From contig JAMWBK010000009.1 of NCBI GenBank assembly GCA_029953675.1, forward strand, positions 1,674,001 to 1,738,000: a stretch of 64,000 bases of DNA, read 5' to 3'. The position numbers were made by a program, and so were the translations under genes. Shown piece by piece: positions 33,401-43,504 of this stretch (positions are counted from its first letter, which is position 1; the number at the start of each line of letters is the position of its first letter). The notes under the pieces are model-generated. The model did not search any database and was not told the origin of the DNA. It saw only the letters and a program-made list of their open reading frames with translations. Origin of the DNA: Rhodosorus marinus. Its lineage: Eukaryota > Rhodophyta > Stylonematophyceae > Stylonematales > Stylonemataceae.

Positions 33401-36358
33401 CTACAGTGTGAGCCCGGTCACTGTCGTGATCTGCTGACACTGAACTGCTGCCGCGTTCTGCAGTGACCGCACCTTCGCGGTCGCTCAGTTCTACCGATGG
33501 TGGTTGTAGCCGGTTTGCGGCACGCACAACAAGGTCAGTCCTTTTTTCACCGACTTGGTTATCGGCTAATTGCTTCCCGTCCCTCTCTGCTGCGATTTCA
33601 CCATGCTCAATTTCCCTCGTCAGCATCGGCGTCTCGTGATCCCTTGATAAGATCTCGACATCATCAGGTCCGCTGTCCATACATTCATAATCCTCAAATT
33701 TGCGCCTGAGCGCATCTAATCCATCGCTCACAGAAGCCTGAACCCCGCTAGGGTTCGAAGCTGTTCCGTGTCGATAGTAGGAAACGCTACTCGCACCCGC
33801 GCCTAAACTAACGGGCTTCGCCAAACCGGCAGTCGGCTGTGCTCTAGCCCAAACGGCTTGGGATGACCCGTGCAAAGAATTGTCTTCGGCATCCTCATCC
33901 TCAAACCTACACGAGTCCCGCAGCTCTTCCCGGTTTCCCAGATCAAAACCTACAGTGGCTCCACTTCTCGTCACGCTCCTATCACGCTTGTCCTCCATTG
34001 GCGAAAATACGCCTTGCTTTAAGACTGCACGAAAAATCATGAGCCAGAAGTGACATGTTAGAGCAAATACGAAAAGGATCCAGCTCGGGCGTGTTCGACG
34101 CAGAGGACATGTCACGTCTGTTTGAAGTTCGCAAATATACATACCTCTGCTCGGGGAGCCTACCCACTGCAAGCTTGGCCTTCCAAAGATTCCGTTTTGC
34201 ATGATATCTGTCACAGACATTTGAGACCGGAAGTCGACATCGTCAGCGTAAATGTCTTGCTTCTCTGCGTGAACGCCGTCTGTGCTATCTTCGTCCATGC
34301 GCTCATCCTCGGGTGGGTCCAAGTCTTCGTGTGCAGCCTCCTTATTCCCTGTTATGATCAGTTCATCTTCGGCCGCAACGTGGGCAGGATCCTCTTCCAC
34401 GAACCCTCCGTCACCTGCCGCGTCATCCGGGTCGTCCGATACCCTCACCGCCTCTTCCCTCATATCCCCAACGTTTTCCACGGTGTCTGCCTCGTGATCT
34501 TCGGGTGACGTGGTCTCCGCGACCGGTGCTGCCATATTTTCGTCGGCCTCCGCCCTCAGTGTCCCAGCTTTCGAATCGTCAGCCAAAGCCCTCTCATTCG
34601 ATTGTTCACCATCGGCACTGCCGCCAGTCATGCTCTCAAGGTTGGCAGATAATGGCAAAGCCGTTGGCGCAACGGGTTCCTCCCTTCTGGTCCAAGCCTT
34701 TTTTGGACTGGGACGGCATGCTACAAACTGGTCCTCCTTGTCGCGAGCTTCGAACATTGACGCGATATTGGCAACCAAGCTTCGACCCGGCGACTGCAGA
34801 CCGTGAGAAACTCCGATCACATCCATGTCTCGCTTTTCTGGACTTGTCTCAATCTCCCCGTCAGTCCTCTCCGAAACTGACGCGGAAATATCTTGAGCGG
34901 CAGAACCCGCATTCCCGCCTTCAGCCAATGGTGAAGCGATGTCATCCAAAATCGCAGGATTGTTGGTCGACGCATCCTCCTCCACACGCCTCTGCTTTTT
35001 TCTTCGAGGTCTAGATCCCTCGTCAGCATCACCCTCGTAATTCTTCAGAAACCACGGGTGTTGTCGTACCTGACCGAGTCATGGCATGCAAGTCACAACT
35101 GTTAGAGCAGACCTCTACACCGGACGAGGGTAAATGTAAAAAGCGGGACAGCGATCCAAAAGGAAACCAGACTAGGCAAAATTCATATCCGTTGTAAGCA
35201 ATAGTCACGTACCTGTCGAAGACCGATTCTCCGCTTAGGGTCCTTGTGAAGCATTTTCTTAAGAAGGTCCTTTGCCCCTTTGGATAGATGCTCTGGATAG
35301 TGCGGTTCCGTGTTCATGATCATCATAAACAATTCTCCGAGTTCGTCAGAGTCGAACGGTAAGGAACCTGTCAAAAGCGCGTAGAGCACTACGCCACAAG
35401 CCCAGCCATCAGCTTTCTCCCCGCTGTAGCCCTCTGAAGCTGCATAAATAACCTGACCAGGAAAGTAGTGAATAAGGGAGCGTCAGAAACTGAATTCCAA
35501 GGACAGAGCCGAGCTGTACAGGTCATTTGTAAACCGGATACGAACCTCCGGGGCTACATAGCACGGAGTCCCACACTGCGTCTTCAAGAAGCGTTCGTCC
35601 TTTTCCCCTTGTTTGCTCCTAGTAATTGAGCTTAGACCAAAATCAGTGACTTTGACCTCCTTCGACTCGGACAATAATATGTTCTCCGGTTTCAGGTCCC
35701 TGTGGTAAACTTTTCTTCGGTGACAATATACAACTCCGTCGACAAGCTGTTGAAAATATCTTCTAGCAGCTCTCTCCTTGAGTCCATGTTTGTGCCGTGA
35801 GATCACATCGAGAAGCTCCCCTCCGGTTACGAGCTCCATTACGACGTATATTTTTGTGCTGGTTGTTAGTACTTGATATAAGCGCACGATATTCTTGTGG
35901 TTGAGAGCTTTCATAATAGTGATCTAATACGTAGAAGGGTTGGAAACGATGTGTAATGGTCAGCCGCAACGGTCTCAACAGCGAGTGAAGCACATTGCAA
36001 TGCAGGAGTGCGAGAGGTTCTGGATCACTCAAGTATCCACTGTAAGACTGGATGAGCTAGAATCCAGCATCCTATGTGCGAAATTCTGCTAGCGGAGTGC
36101 TTACCTCACGACGAACGTTTTGCGTCAGGTCCTGCTTTTGAATATCACTCTTATCCATGATCTTCACAGCCACTCTCTCTCCAGTTTCCTGATGGACACC
36201 GAGTTTGACCCTGGGAATCAAAGCAATCCAAGATACATCCTGGTCAGAACGCCCAGAAGAATGGTTCCATGTCGCCATGATTCGTTCACAACTTACTTGC
36301 CGAAGGCCCCATGGCCAATGGTGTCGAGCAACAGATACTCGCCAACTTTTGCGGCCAT
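30464..36358 (-). CDS. CIPK/AMPK-like Ser/Thr kinase with very long acidic linker
   Basis: This protein kinase has its catalytic domain at the N-terminus. Visible motifs: the glycine loop IGHGAFGK (exon starting at 36358), VAVKIMDKSD, HRDLKPENILL, DFGLSS, an activation loop TQCGTPCYVAPE, and DGWACGVVLYALLTGSLPF, ending near the HPWF motif. The closest resemblance is to CIPK/SnRK3 and AMPK. A linker of more than 1,100 residues follows (about 31028-35030), rich in D, E, S and R, with long acidic runs (EIEEDEEDDDEIGEG). The C-terminal exons (about 30464-30980) end in a KA1-like region (MMVTVEFFGG...LVLFKQ...ITFNNFFDSAKESF), as in CIPK and AMPK tails. I do not see a clear NAF/FISL motif, so calcineurin-B-like regulation is unproven. 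The intron at 34025-34144 is in frame and stop-free. The total is about 1,500 residues. Confidence 0.85.
34025..34144 (-). other. In-frame, stop-free intron in the kinase gene
   Basis: The donor GTATGT and acceptor GTGCAG enclose 120 bases with no stop in frame. Its translation would contain a hydrophobic run (WILFVFALTCHFWLMIF), quite unlike the surrounding acidic linker. This and the splice sites mark it as an intron even though the frame stays open. Confidence 0.75.
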
Positions 36359-38717
36359 GCCGTGCCAAAGTCTTTTCCTTCCTATTCCCACGCCACAGCT
36401 GTAGATCCTACCCCCATCAATCTCTCTCGAAGAACACTGAAGCCCTTCAGCTCACCTTTGTCAAGCGCCTAGCCACTATGGACTCTATCCAGCTCGGCCC
36501 TTCCCAACACCTTAAGCTGACAAGCGAATAGCTCCCAAAACACAAACACCCAAAAGCCCGCCAGATGCTATCAAAACAGCCCTTTATCCTTAACCTGGCC
36601 TTGTTCCACTTCAAAACTATTAAAATACTGAGAAGAGCGCATACTCTAAGGCTGAGATATGATCAACCCTATATCAAGAAACCATATAGAAGTCAGATAT
36701 ATCATAAAATTTCTAAAATATAATTTCATAAACAATTAAAACAAAAATCCCCCCTCTCCCCCTCCCAATGTCTTCACCAGTCTTCCAACGCTGTGTTCCA
36801 AACGGTTGAAAAAAAAAATTTCCGTGTATAGCGAAACAAAACGTTACTAAAAGCACGTGCTTAAGACTGGAAATCAAGCTGCTGGTCAAAAGGCAAGTCT
36901 TTCCTCGCCTAAGCCCAAAAAAACGTGATGGCCCAGAGAAACCGGGAACACGCTCTGCTGCCAAACGGGACAAAATGAATCAAGGAATGAATGGGGTCAA
37001 ATGCCCGTGTGTTTCGTCTCTAATAAACACAAACGGTTGCAAAAAAAGGGGAAAAAAGGCTGAAAGCGGGGAAAACCCACTAGCTTTCTGCTTTTCTTCT
37101 TGTTTTTAAAAGGGATTCATCTGGGATTAGCAACGTTTTTTGAAGAAATCGGTGCCCATAACGGTTTGAAAGAAATCGTAGATTGTTCCTTACTTGTTTT
37201 CCGAAAAACAAAGAGGGACGCACAACTCGAAGCTGTTGTTTCTTTTTCTATTCAAGTCTATCAATACTCCACCCCTTCAATGAAGAGCTCAGATGTCGCA
37301 TATAGAAAGCGATGGGGGGGTGGGAATTCTGGATAACGAAGGCCACCAACCAAGGGTCAATTCCTTGCTAGATTGCTATAGAGGAGCGTTTCTTCAACTT
37401 TTTGTTGTCAGGTCCCCGTTTTTGGGAGGGGAAGAAGAAATCGGCTGCAGATTGTCTTCCTCTCTTTTTTTCCGTTTCAGATTGTGTCCCATGAACTTAG
37501 GAGACACGTGGCGGGTGTGAAGATTGATAACGTTTCTACTTCTCGCTTGCCATTGGCTTGTGCTTTCTTAGACTTAAAAAAAATAGGGCGTCCCACATCT
37601 GCCTCCTGTCTTCAGCAATAATACCAATTTTTATGAAAATCTAATCCCAATTTTTAGACTCTGAAGGATTGAGACCGTTTGAAGTACTGTGAAACTAACA
37701 ACCCCGAACGGGTGTTCTACGAAAAGGGAGAGGGGGAGTCACAAATATGTGACTAGGGTGACATGCAAACTAACGGATTGTCACGGTCCATTCGTTTTCG
37801 AATTATTTTAGACCCTTTTTTGGTGGGATTACTGACAATTAATAGGCACAAATTGTGAAGCTCGAATGACAATGAGCAATCTTCGGGCTTAAGCGAGCTC
37901 TTGATCTGATTGACCAATCTGGAGCTGGCAGAAATCAGGAAGTTCTGGTTCGTGCTAATGTTGACGGGACCTTCAGGGACAAATTCATGACCCGACGTGG
38001 TCAGCAAATTTGCTTGGTCGAGACGTGAAAGAGCAAAGAACTGGAGCCTCCGACATGCTTTTGTTTGTTTGCTGTGCACATGCGCGGAGTCAGATCTCAC
38101 CTACGCCTCGACTTTTGTGCTTGCGCTCAGGACGAGCTTCACTCAGCTATCTGAAAGTTCTGGTCAATCGTGGGACTAGTTCCTTTGCGCACAAGCATTA
38201 GCCAGAGACGGGACGCGGCTACATTCTCGAGGGTTGCGCGGTGGGTAGGGGCCACAGGTTTTAATGGTGAGCAAAGAGGACAGGTATCTCTGAAAGCTTT
38301 CCACATGCGTTTTTCAGATTCGGGCAAAATTAGATTTTCGCTCGGAGGGGTACAAGGGGGGCAGCGGTGACTATATTTGAACTCCTACTCTCGATGAGAT
38401 GGTGCGGGCCCTTTTTTCCTCCAGATTGGGGATGATCATTTCAACCATCGCCCGACTTCGTGGGAACCCGCTCATCCTTCTTCGGTTCACTATTCTTGCT
38501 CAAGCACGTTCAGCTCTCGCGATGCACCATCAAACGATTAGTAACTATCGTTGGCCGATAGGAAGCTACGGGTCTTGTTGAGACTGAGTATCAACAAAGA
38601 AAAGGCCATTCCTGCTCTGTCAATCAGTCGAGTGTGCGATGACCCGCATCCAACCGCAGGTGGTCTTTCACAAGGAACCTGTGACTGGACTCAAGTAGTC
38701 TCGCCCGCTTGTTAATT
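36359..38717. other. Intergenic stretch, no certain gene
   Basis: The kinase promoter must lie at the left end. Bases 36590-36740 are AT-rich. A minus-strand open frame of 115 codons (37753-38100) has protein-like composition but no motif, no good start context and no clear splice partner, so it is left uncalled. Confidence 0.4.
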
Positions 38718-39398
38718 CTAAAGTTCATCTGGGACATCACTGCCTGACTTGAGAACATCGAAGAACTGTGCAACCTTGTTCTCGGCGTTCTTGTGCATCT
38801 CAAGGAATAGCGCGACATCCTTATCCGCGGCTGGCTTGTCCATGCTGTAAAACGGTAGGAATCAAAGCATTATTAGTATCACCTCCAAAACCTTGCCGAG
38901 AGAACCTGCATCCAAACCCACCCTTTCACAGTGGCTCGAAACTCCTTTGTAATTTCGGCCACCTTCTGCTTCCGGTCCTTTGGGAACTTCTGGGACAAGT
39001 ATTCCATGTCCTCACTAGCCCTATAGTACTTCCTCAGGAAAGCCCGAATTCCTTCCCAATCGTTAGCGGTCAGCTCTGAATTCCTGAAAAAAGAATGTGG
39101 GAGGAGACTTTTCTCAGAACAGTGGACTCGGTACTCGACTGCGCTTTAAGTTGGCATACTTGGTGGAGACTGTAGCACGAATCTCTTCCCATCGCTCCTG
39201 AGCCTTCAACAGCCTGTCGAATTGCCTTGGACCAGGAGGAAGCTCCGGCTTTTCCTCAGCAGCAACGGGGTCGTTAAACAGCAACAAGCCCCCCAAAACC
39301 CCGCTTCCAGCTACCAGAAAGTCCCTGCGAGAAAGTCGCGACTCGCAAACCGTACGAGTCCTCCTCGTAGAACCGCTGAAACTCACCAAAAACGCCAT
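38718..39398 (-). CDS. Thylakoid-lumen protein, PsbQ'-like
   Basis: Three exons (39398-39160, 39083-38922, 38844-38718) join in frame into 175 residues. The N-terminus MAFLVSFSGSTRRTRT resembles a primary-plastid transit peptide. A twin-arginine lumen signal follows: SRRDFLVAGSGVLGGLLLF, ending at a cleavage-like site PVAA/EE near residue 47. The mature part of about 128 residues is helical and charged (RLLKAQERWEEIRATVSTK, IRAFLRKYYRASEDMEYLSQ, DKDVALFLEMHKNAENKVAQ), which fits a four-helix bundle of the PsbQ type. In red algae PsbQ' is an extrinsic subunit of the oxygen-evolving photosystem II. The assignment rests on the bipartite signal, size and helix pattern. Other small lumen bundles such as Psb27 remain possible. 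The second donor, GTGGGT, was chosen because it alone keeps the frame to the last exon. Confidence 0.75.
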
Positions 39399-40782
39399 CT
39401 TTGTCGTCCTGATTTCCCGCTAACCCTTCATAGCGGCGTACCCGTTCTCCCCTCATCCAAATCTTATTCTATCATAAGAACAAAAGAAAGCTGGAATCCA
39501 AACCGCTTCTGTAGCCATCCAAAACTTCACAACCGCGCCCTTCGAACTATTGCTTTCACCCACAAACCACCTCTTGCTAAAGAATAGTGAAAAGTTTATT
39601 CCTTTCATTATTTTGCTTTTAACGCGGTCCGCTTGTTCAGCAAAAGAAAAACATTCACCAAAAACAACGGAAAAGCCGTCACAAAACGTGAAAATTCAAT
39701 TAGTTAGGAAACTAATTCGTTGTGTCATGAAGTTGCGGTCGTTAGACATGTGCACTTTATGGACATCACGGCTGGTCGTGTACGTCAACTTTTGATTAAG
39801 GCAAGAAAAGTAGTCCTCACTAATTGCGTTTCCCGTATTGTGACATCTCGAGTGCTTGTTTAGAATGAGTAGCAAACAGCTGTCTATCCCGTTCTCGCAG
39901 GCTTGGCTTTTCTTCAGTTAGGCGTTTGTGTGAAGGGACAGTTTCAGAGAGCACGAGTCAGTGGCTAATTTTGTTGATTGTTCACGTTTCGGTTCCAAAT
40001 TCCGAACCGATTTTGCGAAATCGTTCAGTCACACAGGGTCGATACGCCCTGTTGGATGGGGTAGTTGAGGGAGTGCCAGTGACCGTCTACCCGTAGGGCA
40101 GCATACGATTCCTATCAAGTGAGGGATCGTGAGCTAGTAGGCCTATTCTAACTGACTAGGATAGTACGAATGTAGACTTAAGTTGAAGTCGCAATGCCCG
40201 AAGAGAATCTTTCTTGAGTTTCAAGCCAGGCCTAACAAGACATTGTAGAGAACGATTCCCCCTTTGAGGGCCTGCAAGACATGTGATCGGCTATGACGAA
40301 GTCGGAATCCACACCAATCAGTGCGGTCGATTCCAGATGCTTCTTGGTTCTGATTAGATTCGAGTTTCTTTCCTGGAGCTGGCGGCTCTAGTGCTCGAAC
40401 GTCGAAGCCCTCCACAACGACGCGACGAATACTTTCCTGACGTTTGTTTTATCAGATTCGCTCACGCCCTCTACAATCATGGGAACTAGTGTCCGTCTGG
40501 AATCGTCAGTCTGGAACAGCTTGTTCAAGCTGTTGGCTTCCCTCTGACCATCCTTACTAAAAACGAAAGAGTGCAAGAAGATAGGAGTGCTGCTTGTGCT
40601 TTTGAATCGGACGCTTTTGCGTTCTGTCGAGAATAAAGGAATCTGATTTCTTCATTCACCCCACCACCCTGAAGCTACGAGGAGTTATAACCACCTCTGG
40701 GCAAACCGTATGAACGTCGATCGCTGATTATTAGAGCCACTTTCATGTTTAGCATCGATATTGTCATATTTGGGTTTATAGA
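39399..40782. other. Intergenic stretch with a doubtful coding segment
   Basis: The stretch holds the upstream regions of the PsbQ'-like gene (left) and SEN54 (right). Most of it is without features. The one segment with protein-like content (40221-40576, minus strand) is listed separately. Confidence 0.4.
40221..40576 (-). CDS. Doubtful hypothetical protein fragment
   Basis: Two overlapping minus-strand frames look like protein: one with SLNKLFQTDDSRRTLVPMIV, and one downstream with VVVEGFDVRALEPPAPGKKL, ending in a hydrophobic ALKGGIVLYNVLLGLA. They are one frame apart around 40395-40435, with no obvious intron between them. This could be a decayed gene, a gene with a sequence error, or chance. 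No family is recognised. Confidence 0.25.
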
Positions 40783-41797
40783 ATGAAAGGAAGCCCAGGT
40801 TCTATTGGATTTGAATCTAAAAAAGCCGATGTAGCTCGAGGAGAACTGCAGACTCGACTTGAAAATGTCCATGAAAAGAAAACGCGCGGAGAGATCTTTT
40901 GGTATGACTGCCGTGGACCTCGGTTCCTTACAATCCGCAGAGACCGACGACGTCCTCTTGGTGACTTTAACAGAACCTTCGATATTTTATTTTTCAGGAC
41001 ACCCGACGGAAAGCTAGTTCTCAGCGTACAGAAGGTAGCAAATCGCTCGTGCAACTTTGAACAGCTAGAGCAACCTTTACTCATACTCATTCGAAAAACC
41101 AGGGCAAAATCCATCTCAAGATGGGGTACTGGGTCAACAGGAGGCAGTACCTGCATCCTGAGGAGGCTGTGAGTGTTCCTTCCTTCCACCGGCACTGGAA
41201 GCTCCTTCAAGAGCCTCTCCGAAGAAGCTAATGAACTGTATCCCATTCTCCCAGCTCTTTCTTATAGACCGCGGTGACATGAAATTGATTCGTGCTCAAG
41301 GAGGGGTGGTGCCCTTGGAAAAATGCTGGGAAAATCTCTTATCAACTGAGGAGCTCAAACAGACCTACCATGCGTACGCATTTCTGAGAAGAAGCGGGTT
41401 CATCTTACGGGTTGTCCAAAGCGGTGCATGCAAGTCGTCAAACCTCGTCGTGGCGTTCTCTGCAACGAAACATTTATCACATGTGAAAGAGGGTTCTGAG
41501 CTGCTCTATCGCGTTGCCGTCGTCAGTAGTCGAGATCCAGCTCCGACCGTGGCCGAGATGCAGCGGTTTGTTTCACAGGACTTATCCTCGCGATCAGTTT
41601 TGGCCGTCGTCGACGATGGGAGCGTTTTGTTCCACGAAATTTGCGCTTTCGGATCAATCTTCAGCCGCGTGAACGATGATGTGGCTTCCCGCGCGGTAAT
41701 GAGTAAACCGCTCGGGGTAGGCTCACGTGGCCACTCAACTAAAGGTCCTACCACGCTCCGTCTTTTTTTGTCTTTTCAGAATGAAACAGGAACATGA
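40783..41797 (+). CDS. SEN54: tRNA-splicing endonuclease subunit SEN54
   Basis: SEN54 is a structural subunit of the endonuclease complex that cuts introns from nuclear pre-tRNAs. Four exons (40783-41034, 41103-41168, 41255-41716, 41780-41797) join in phase 0 into 265 residues. The family core is clear across exons 1-3: GEIFWYDCRGPRFLTIRRD, GKLVLSVQK, then GYWVNRRQYLHPEEALFLID and RGDMKLIRAQGG, and ELKQTYHAYAFLRRSGFIL, equal to the Sen54 N-terminal domain (PEEALYL...EEYQVYAYLRR). A shorter C-terminal part follows (ELLYRVAVVSSRDPAPTVAE, VLAVVDDGSVLFHEI). The last exon encodes only NETGT. The third intron (63 bases) has no stop in frame and could be retained. The protein is shorter than human TSEN54 and lacks its long middle insert. 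The gene converges with the RING gene, 189 bases away. Confidence 0.87.
41717..41779 (+). other. In-frame, stop-free intron near the end of SEN54
   Basis: The donor GTAGGC and a pyrimidine-rich acceptor (tttttttgtcttttcag) enclose 63 bases, a multiple of three, with no stop. Spliced and unspliced mRNAs both end in NETGT, so retention would only add 21 residues before the C-terminus. Confidence 0.65.
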
Positions 41798-41986
41798 AAT
41801 CTTGCCAAGTCAACTGCGTGCGAGGAGCCTGGTTTGAGTTGGGGGATTGGCACCCGGCTTCTCCTTTTCCAACTACAAGAAAGGCCTGCGTACTTTATGG
41901 ACCACAGATCTTATTTAATACGCTCTCAGAAAGAAGCAAACCAAAAGTAAATAGGGTATTTTCGATTTCGAGCCCTGTTGAACAGA

Positions 41987-42768
41987 CTAGGTATACATGC
42001 CGTTTGCATACAGCTCCTCAGCAATAGCTCTTCTTTCGCGCTCCTTCTTCCTGAGTTCGTATTCTGGATCATCAGTTGGGAGCTCATGGCGACACATCGG
42101 ACAGGTATTTTTCTGCGAGATGACGAACAAGTACAAAGTACAATCAGGAGGTCAATGTTCACAGGCTCCATGGGCTCTTCATCGGTTGTCAATATTCGGG
42201 ATTATTGCGTCGCCCTCACCTTTTCCAACCAAGGAACAATGCATTGACGATGAAACAGATGCTTGCATTGAAGCTGATTAGCTTTCGCCTCGAACTCGTC
42301 AGTGCAAATCGGACATGCAACTTTTCCGCCTTTCGCCTTTTCAGGTATTCGGATTTGGTTTGTCAGTCGAACTATTAACCGTTCCTTGCGTCCAATTTTA
42401 TACGTACTGGATGGGCTTCTACAGGAACCTCCGGTAGATTCTCAATAACCTCTTTCGACGTAGGCGGGTTTTCTGAAGTGGCCGTCATGTTTTGGAGCAA
42501 ATCTGGCCAGGCAAGCATTACATCTGTGGTCCATTGTGGTACGCGTGTACCCAGTTCGTCATTTCTTTCTCCAATGTTAATCTGATTCATTCTCCTGAGA
42601 TACGGAGAACGAGCACAACTCTCAGCTCCTATTGCACAGTTACAAGACAGCTCACCTCCCCATTTCCATGTAAGAACCTTACTCCAGCATCTCTGCAAAC
42701 TGAGGATCCAAACCCCCAGTAGGTATCTGGTCCTCGGTAACGTCATGGTCGTCAAAGTATGAAGCCAT
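41987..42768 (-). CDS. RING-H2 E3 ubiquitin ligase, RNF181 type
   Basis: RNF181-type ligases transfer ubiquitin from an E2 to substrates. The start [16 protein letters not shown] (42768) closely matches the RNF181 N-terminus MASYFDEHD. A middle exon gives [20 protein letters not shown] and [20 protein letters not shown], the segment that precedes the RING in this family. The RING is intact: CPICTDEF, then CKHLFHRQC (C-x-H-x2-H-x2-C), IVPWLEK, and after an intron [18 protein letters not shown]. The end ELYANGMYT matches the family's ...GAMYT end. Length is about 160 residues over four exons, similar to RNF181 (153). Probably cytosolic. Substrate unknown. Confidence 0.9.
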
Positions 42769-43504
42769 CTCCTCTCAAATTCCTGTCAATAGTCCTGATT
42801 GTTCAATTCCCTTCATCTAAATCCTCAGCTCAAAACCTAAACCCAAGCATCCATGTCCGTTATTATTGAACAGATCCCTTGTCCCCATCAAAACAGCAGA
42901 TACCGATATGTAGTGGGATCCCCGATGTATCAGCATCAACGATGGCGAGCTTCATCAACCCCCCGGCCCCCTCCTCCGAGACAGGACAGCATGTTGCTAT
43001 TTCCACCATTTTCATTGGGACGATATCTCCTATCAAAATGTGCTTAACGCAAAACTTTGCAAGAAGGGTTCGACTAAAAGCGTCACCAGCAAATTCCCCA
43101 CTTTGTGAAAATGTGCGACCTCTGTGTATAAATTAAGGTCATAATTTTTTCAGTACATCCACATGAGTAGGTGACACTTTAAGGAAGAATACCTAACTGA
43201 GCGTCAGAGAAACAGAGTCTGTAGGGAGGGCAACCAGGTCTGCGATTGAAAAGCCGTGAATCTTCTCGCACAGAATTGCAGCGACATTTTTTAAACACCC
43301 TGTTTGCATGACCCGCTTTCGTGTGTCCTCCTCGGTTCGATCTGTGTATTGGAGTCGGGGTCCTTGCACGGCTCGTCGAGTGGTCCAGCATTGGCCACGA
43401 TGCAGATTCTTGCTGTACAAGGCTCCAGAAACGTTTATTAAAGACTTCTGTGTGAGTGCCTGGTCAGATGGATGACTCTCAGGAGCCTTGTGATTCCTCA
43501 ATAA
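42769..43504. other. Gap between RING gene and MCM9, no gene recognised
   Basis: The left part should hold the promoter of the RING gene and the right part the 3' end of MCM9. Overlapping plus-strand frames at 42853-43136 and a minus-strand frame at 43193-43501 have no motif. Confidence 0.45.

Noticed and set aside
33497-34508. Plus-strand open frames across the kinase linker
   Set aside because: They are antisense shadows of the long acidic minus-strand coding sequence.
37753-38100. 115-codon minus-strand frame with protein-like composition
   Set aside because: No recognisable domain, no convincing start and no splice partner; too weak to call.
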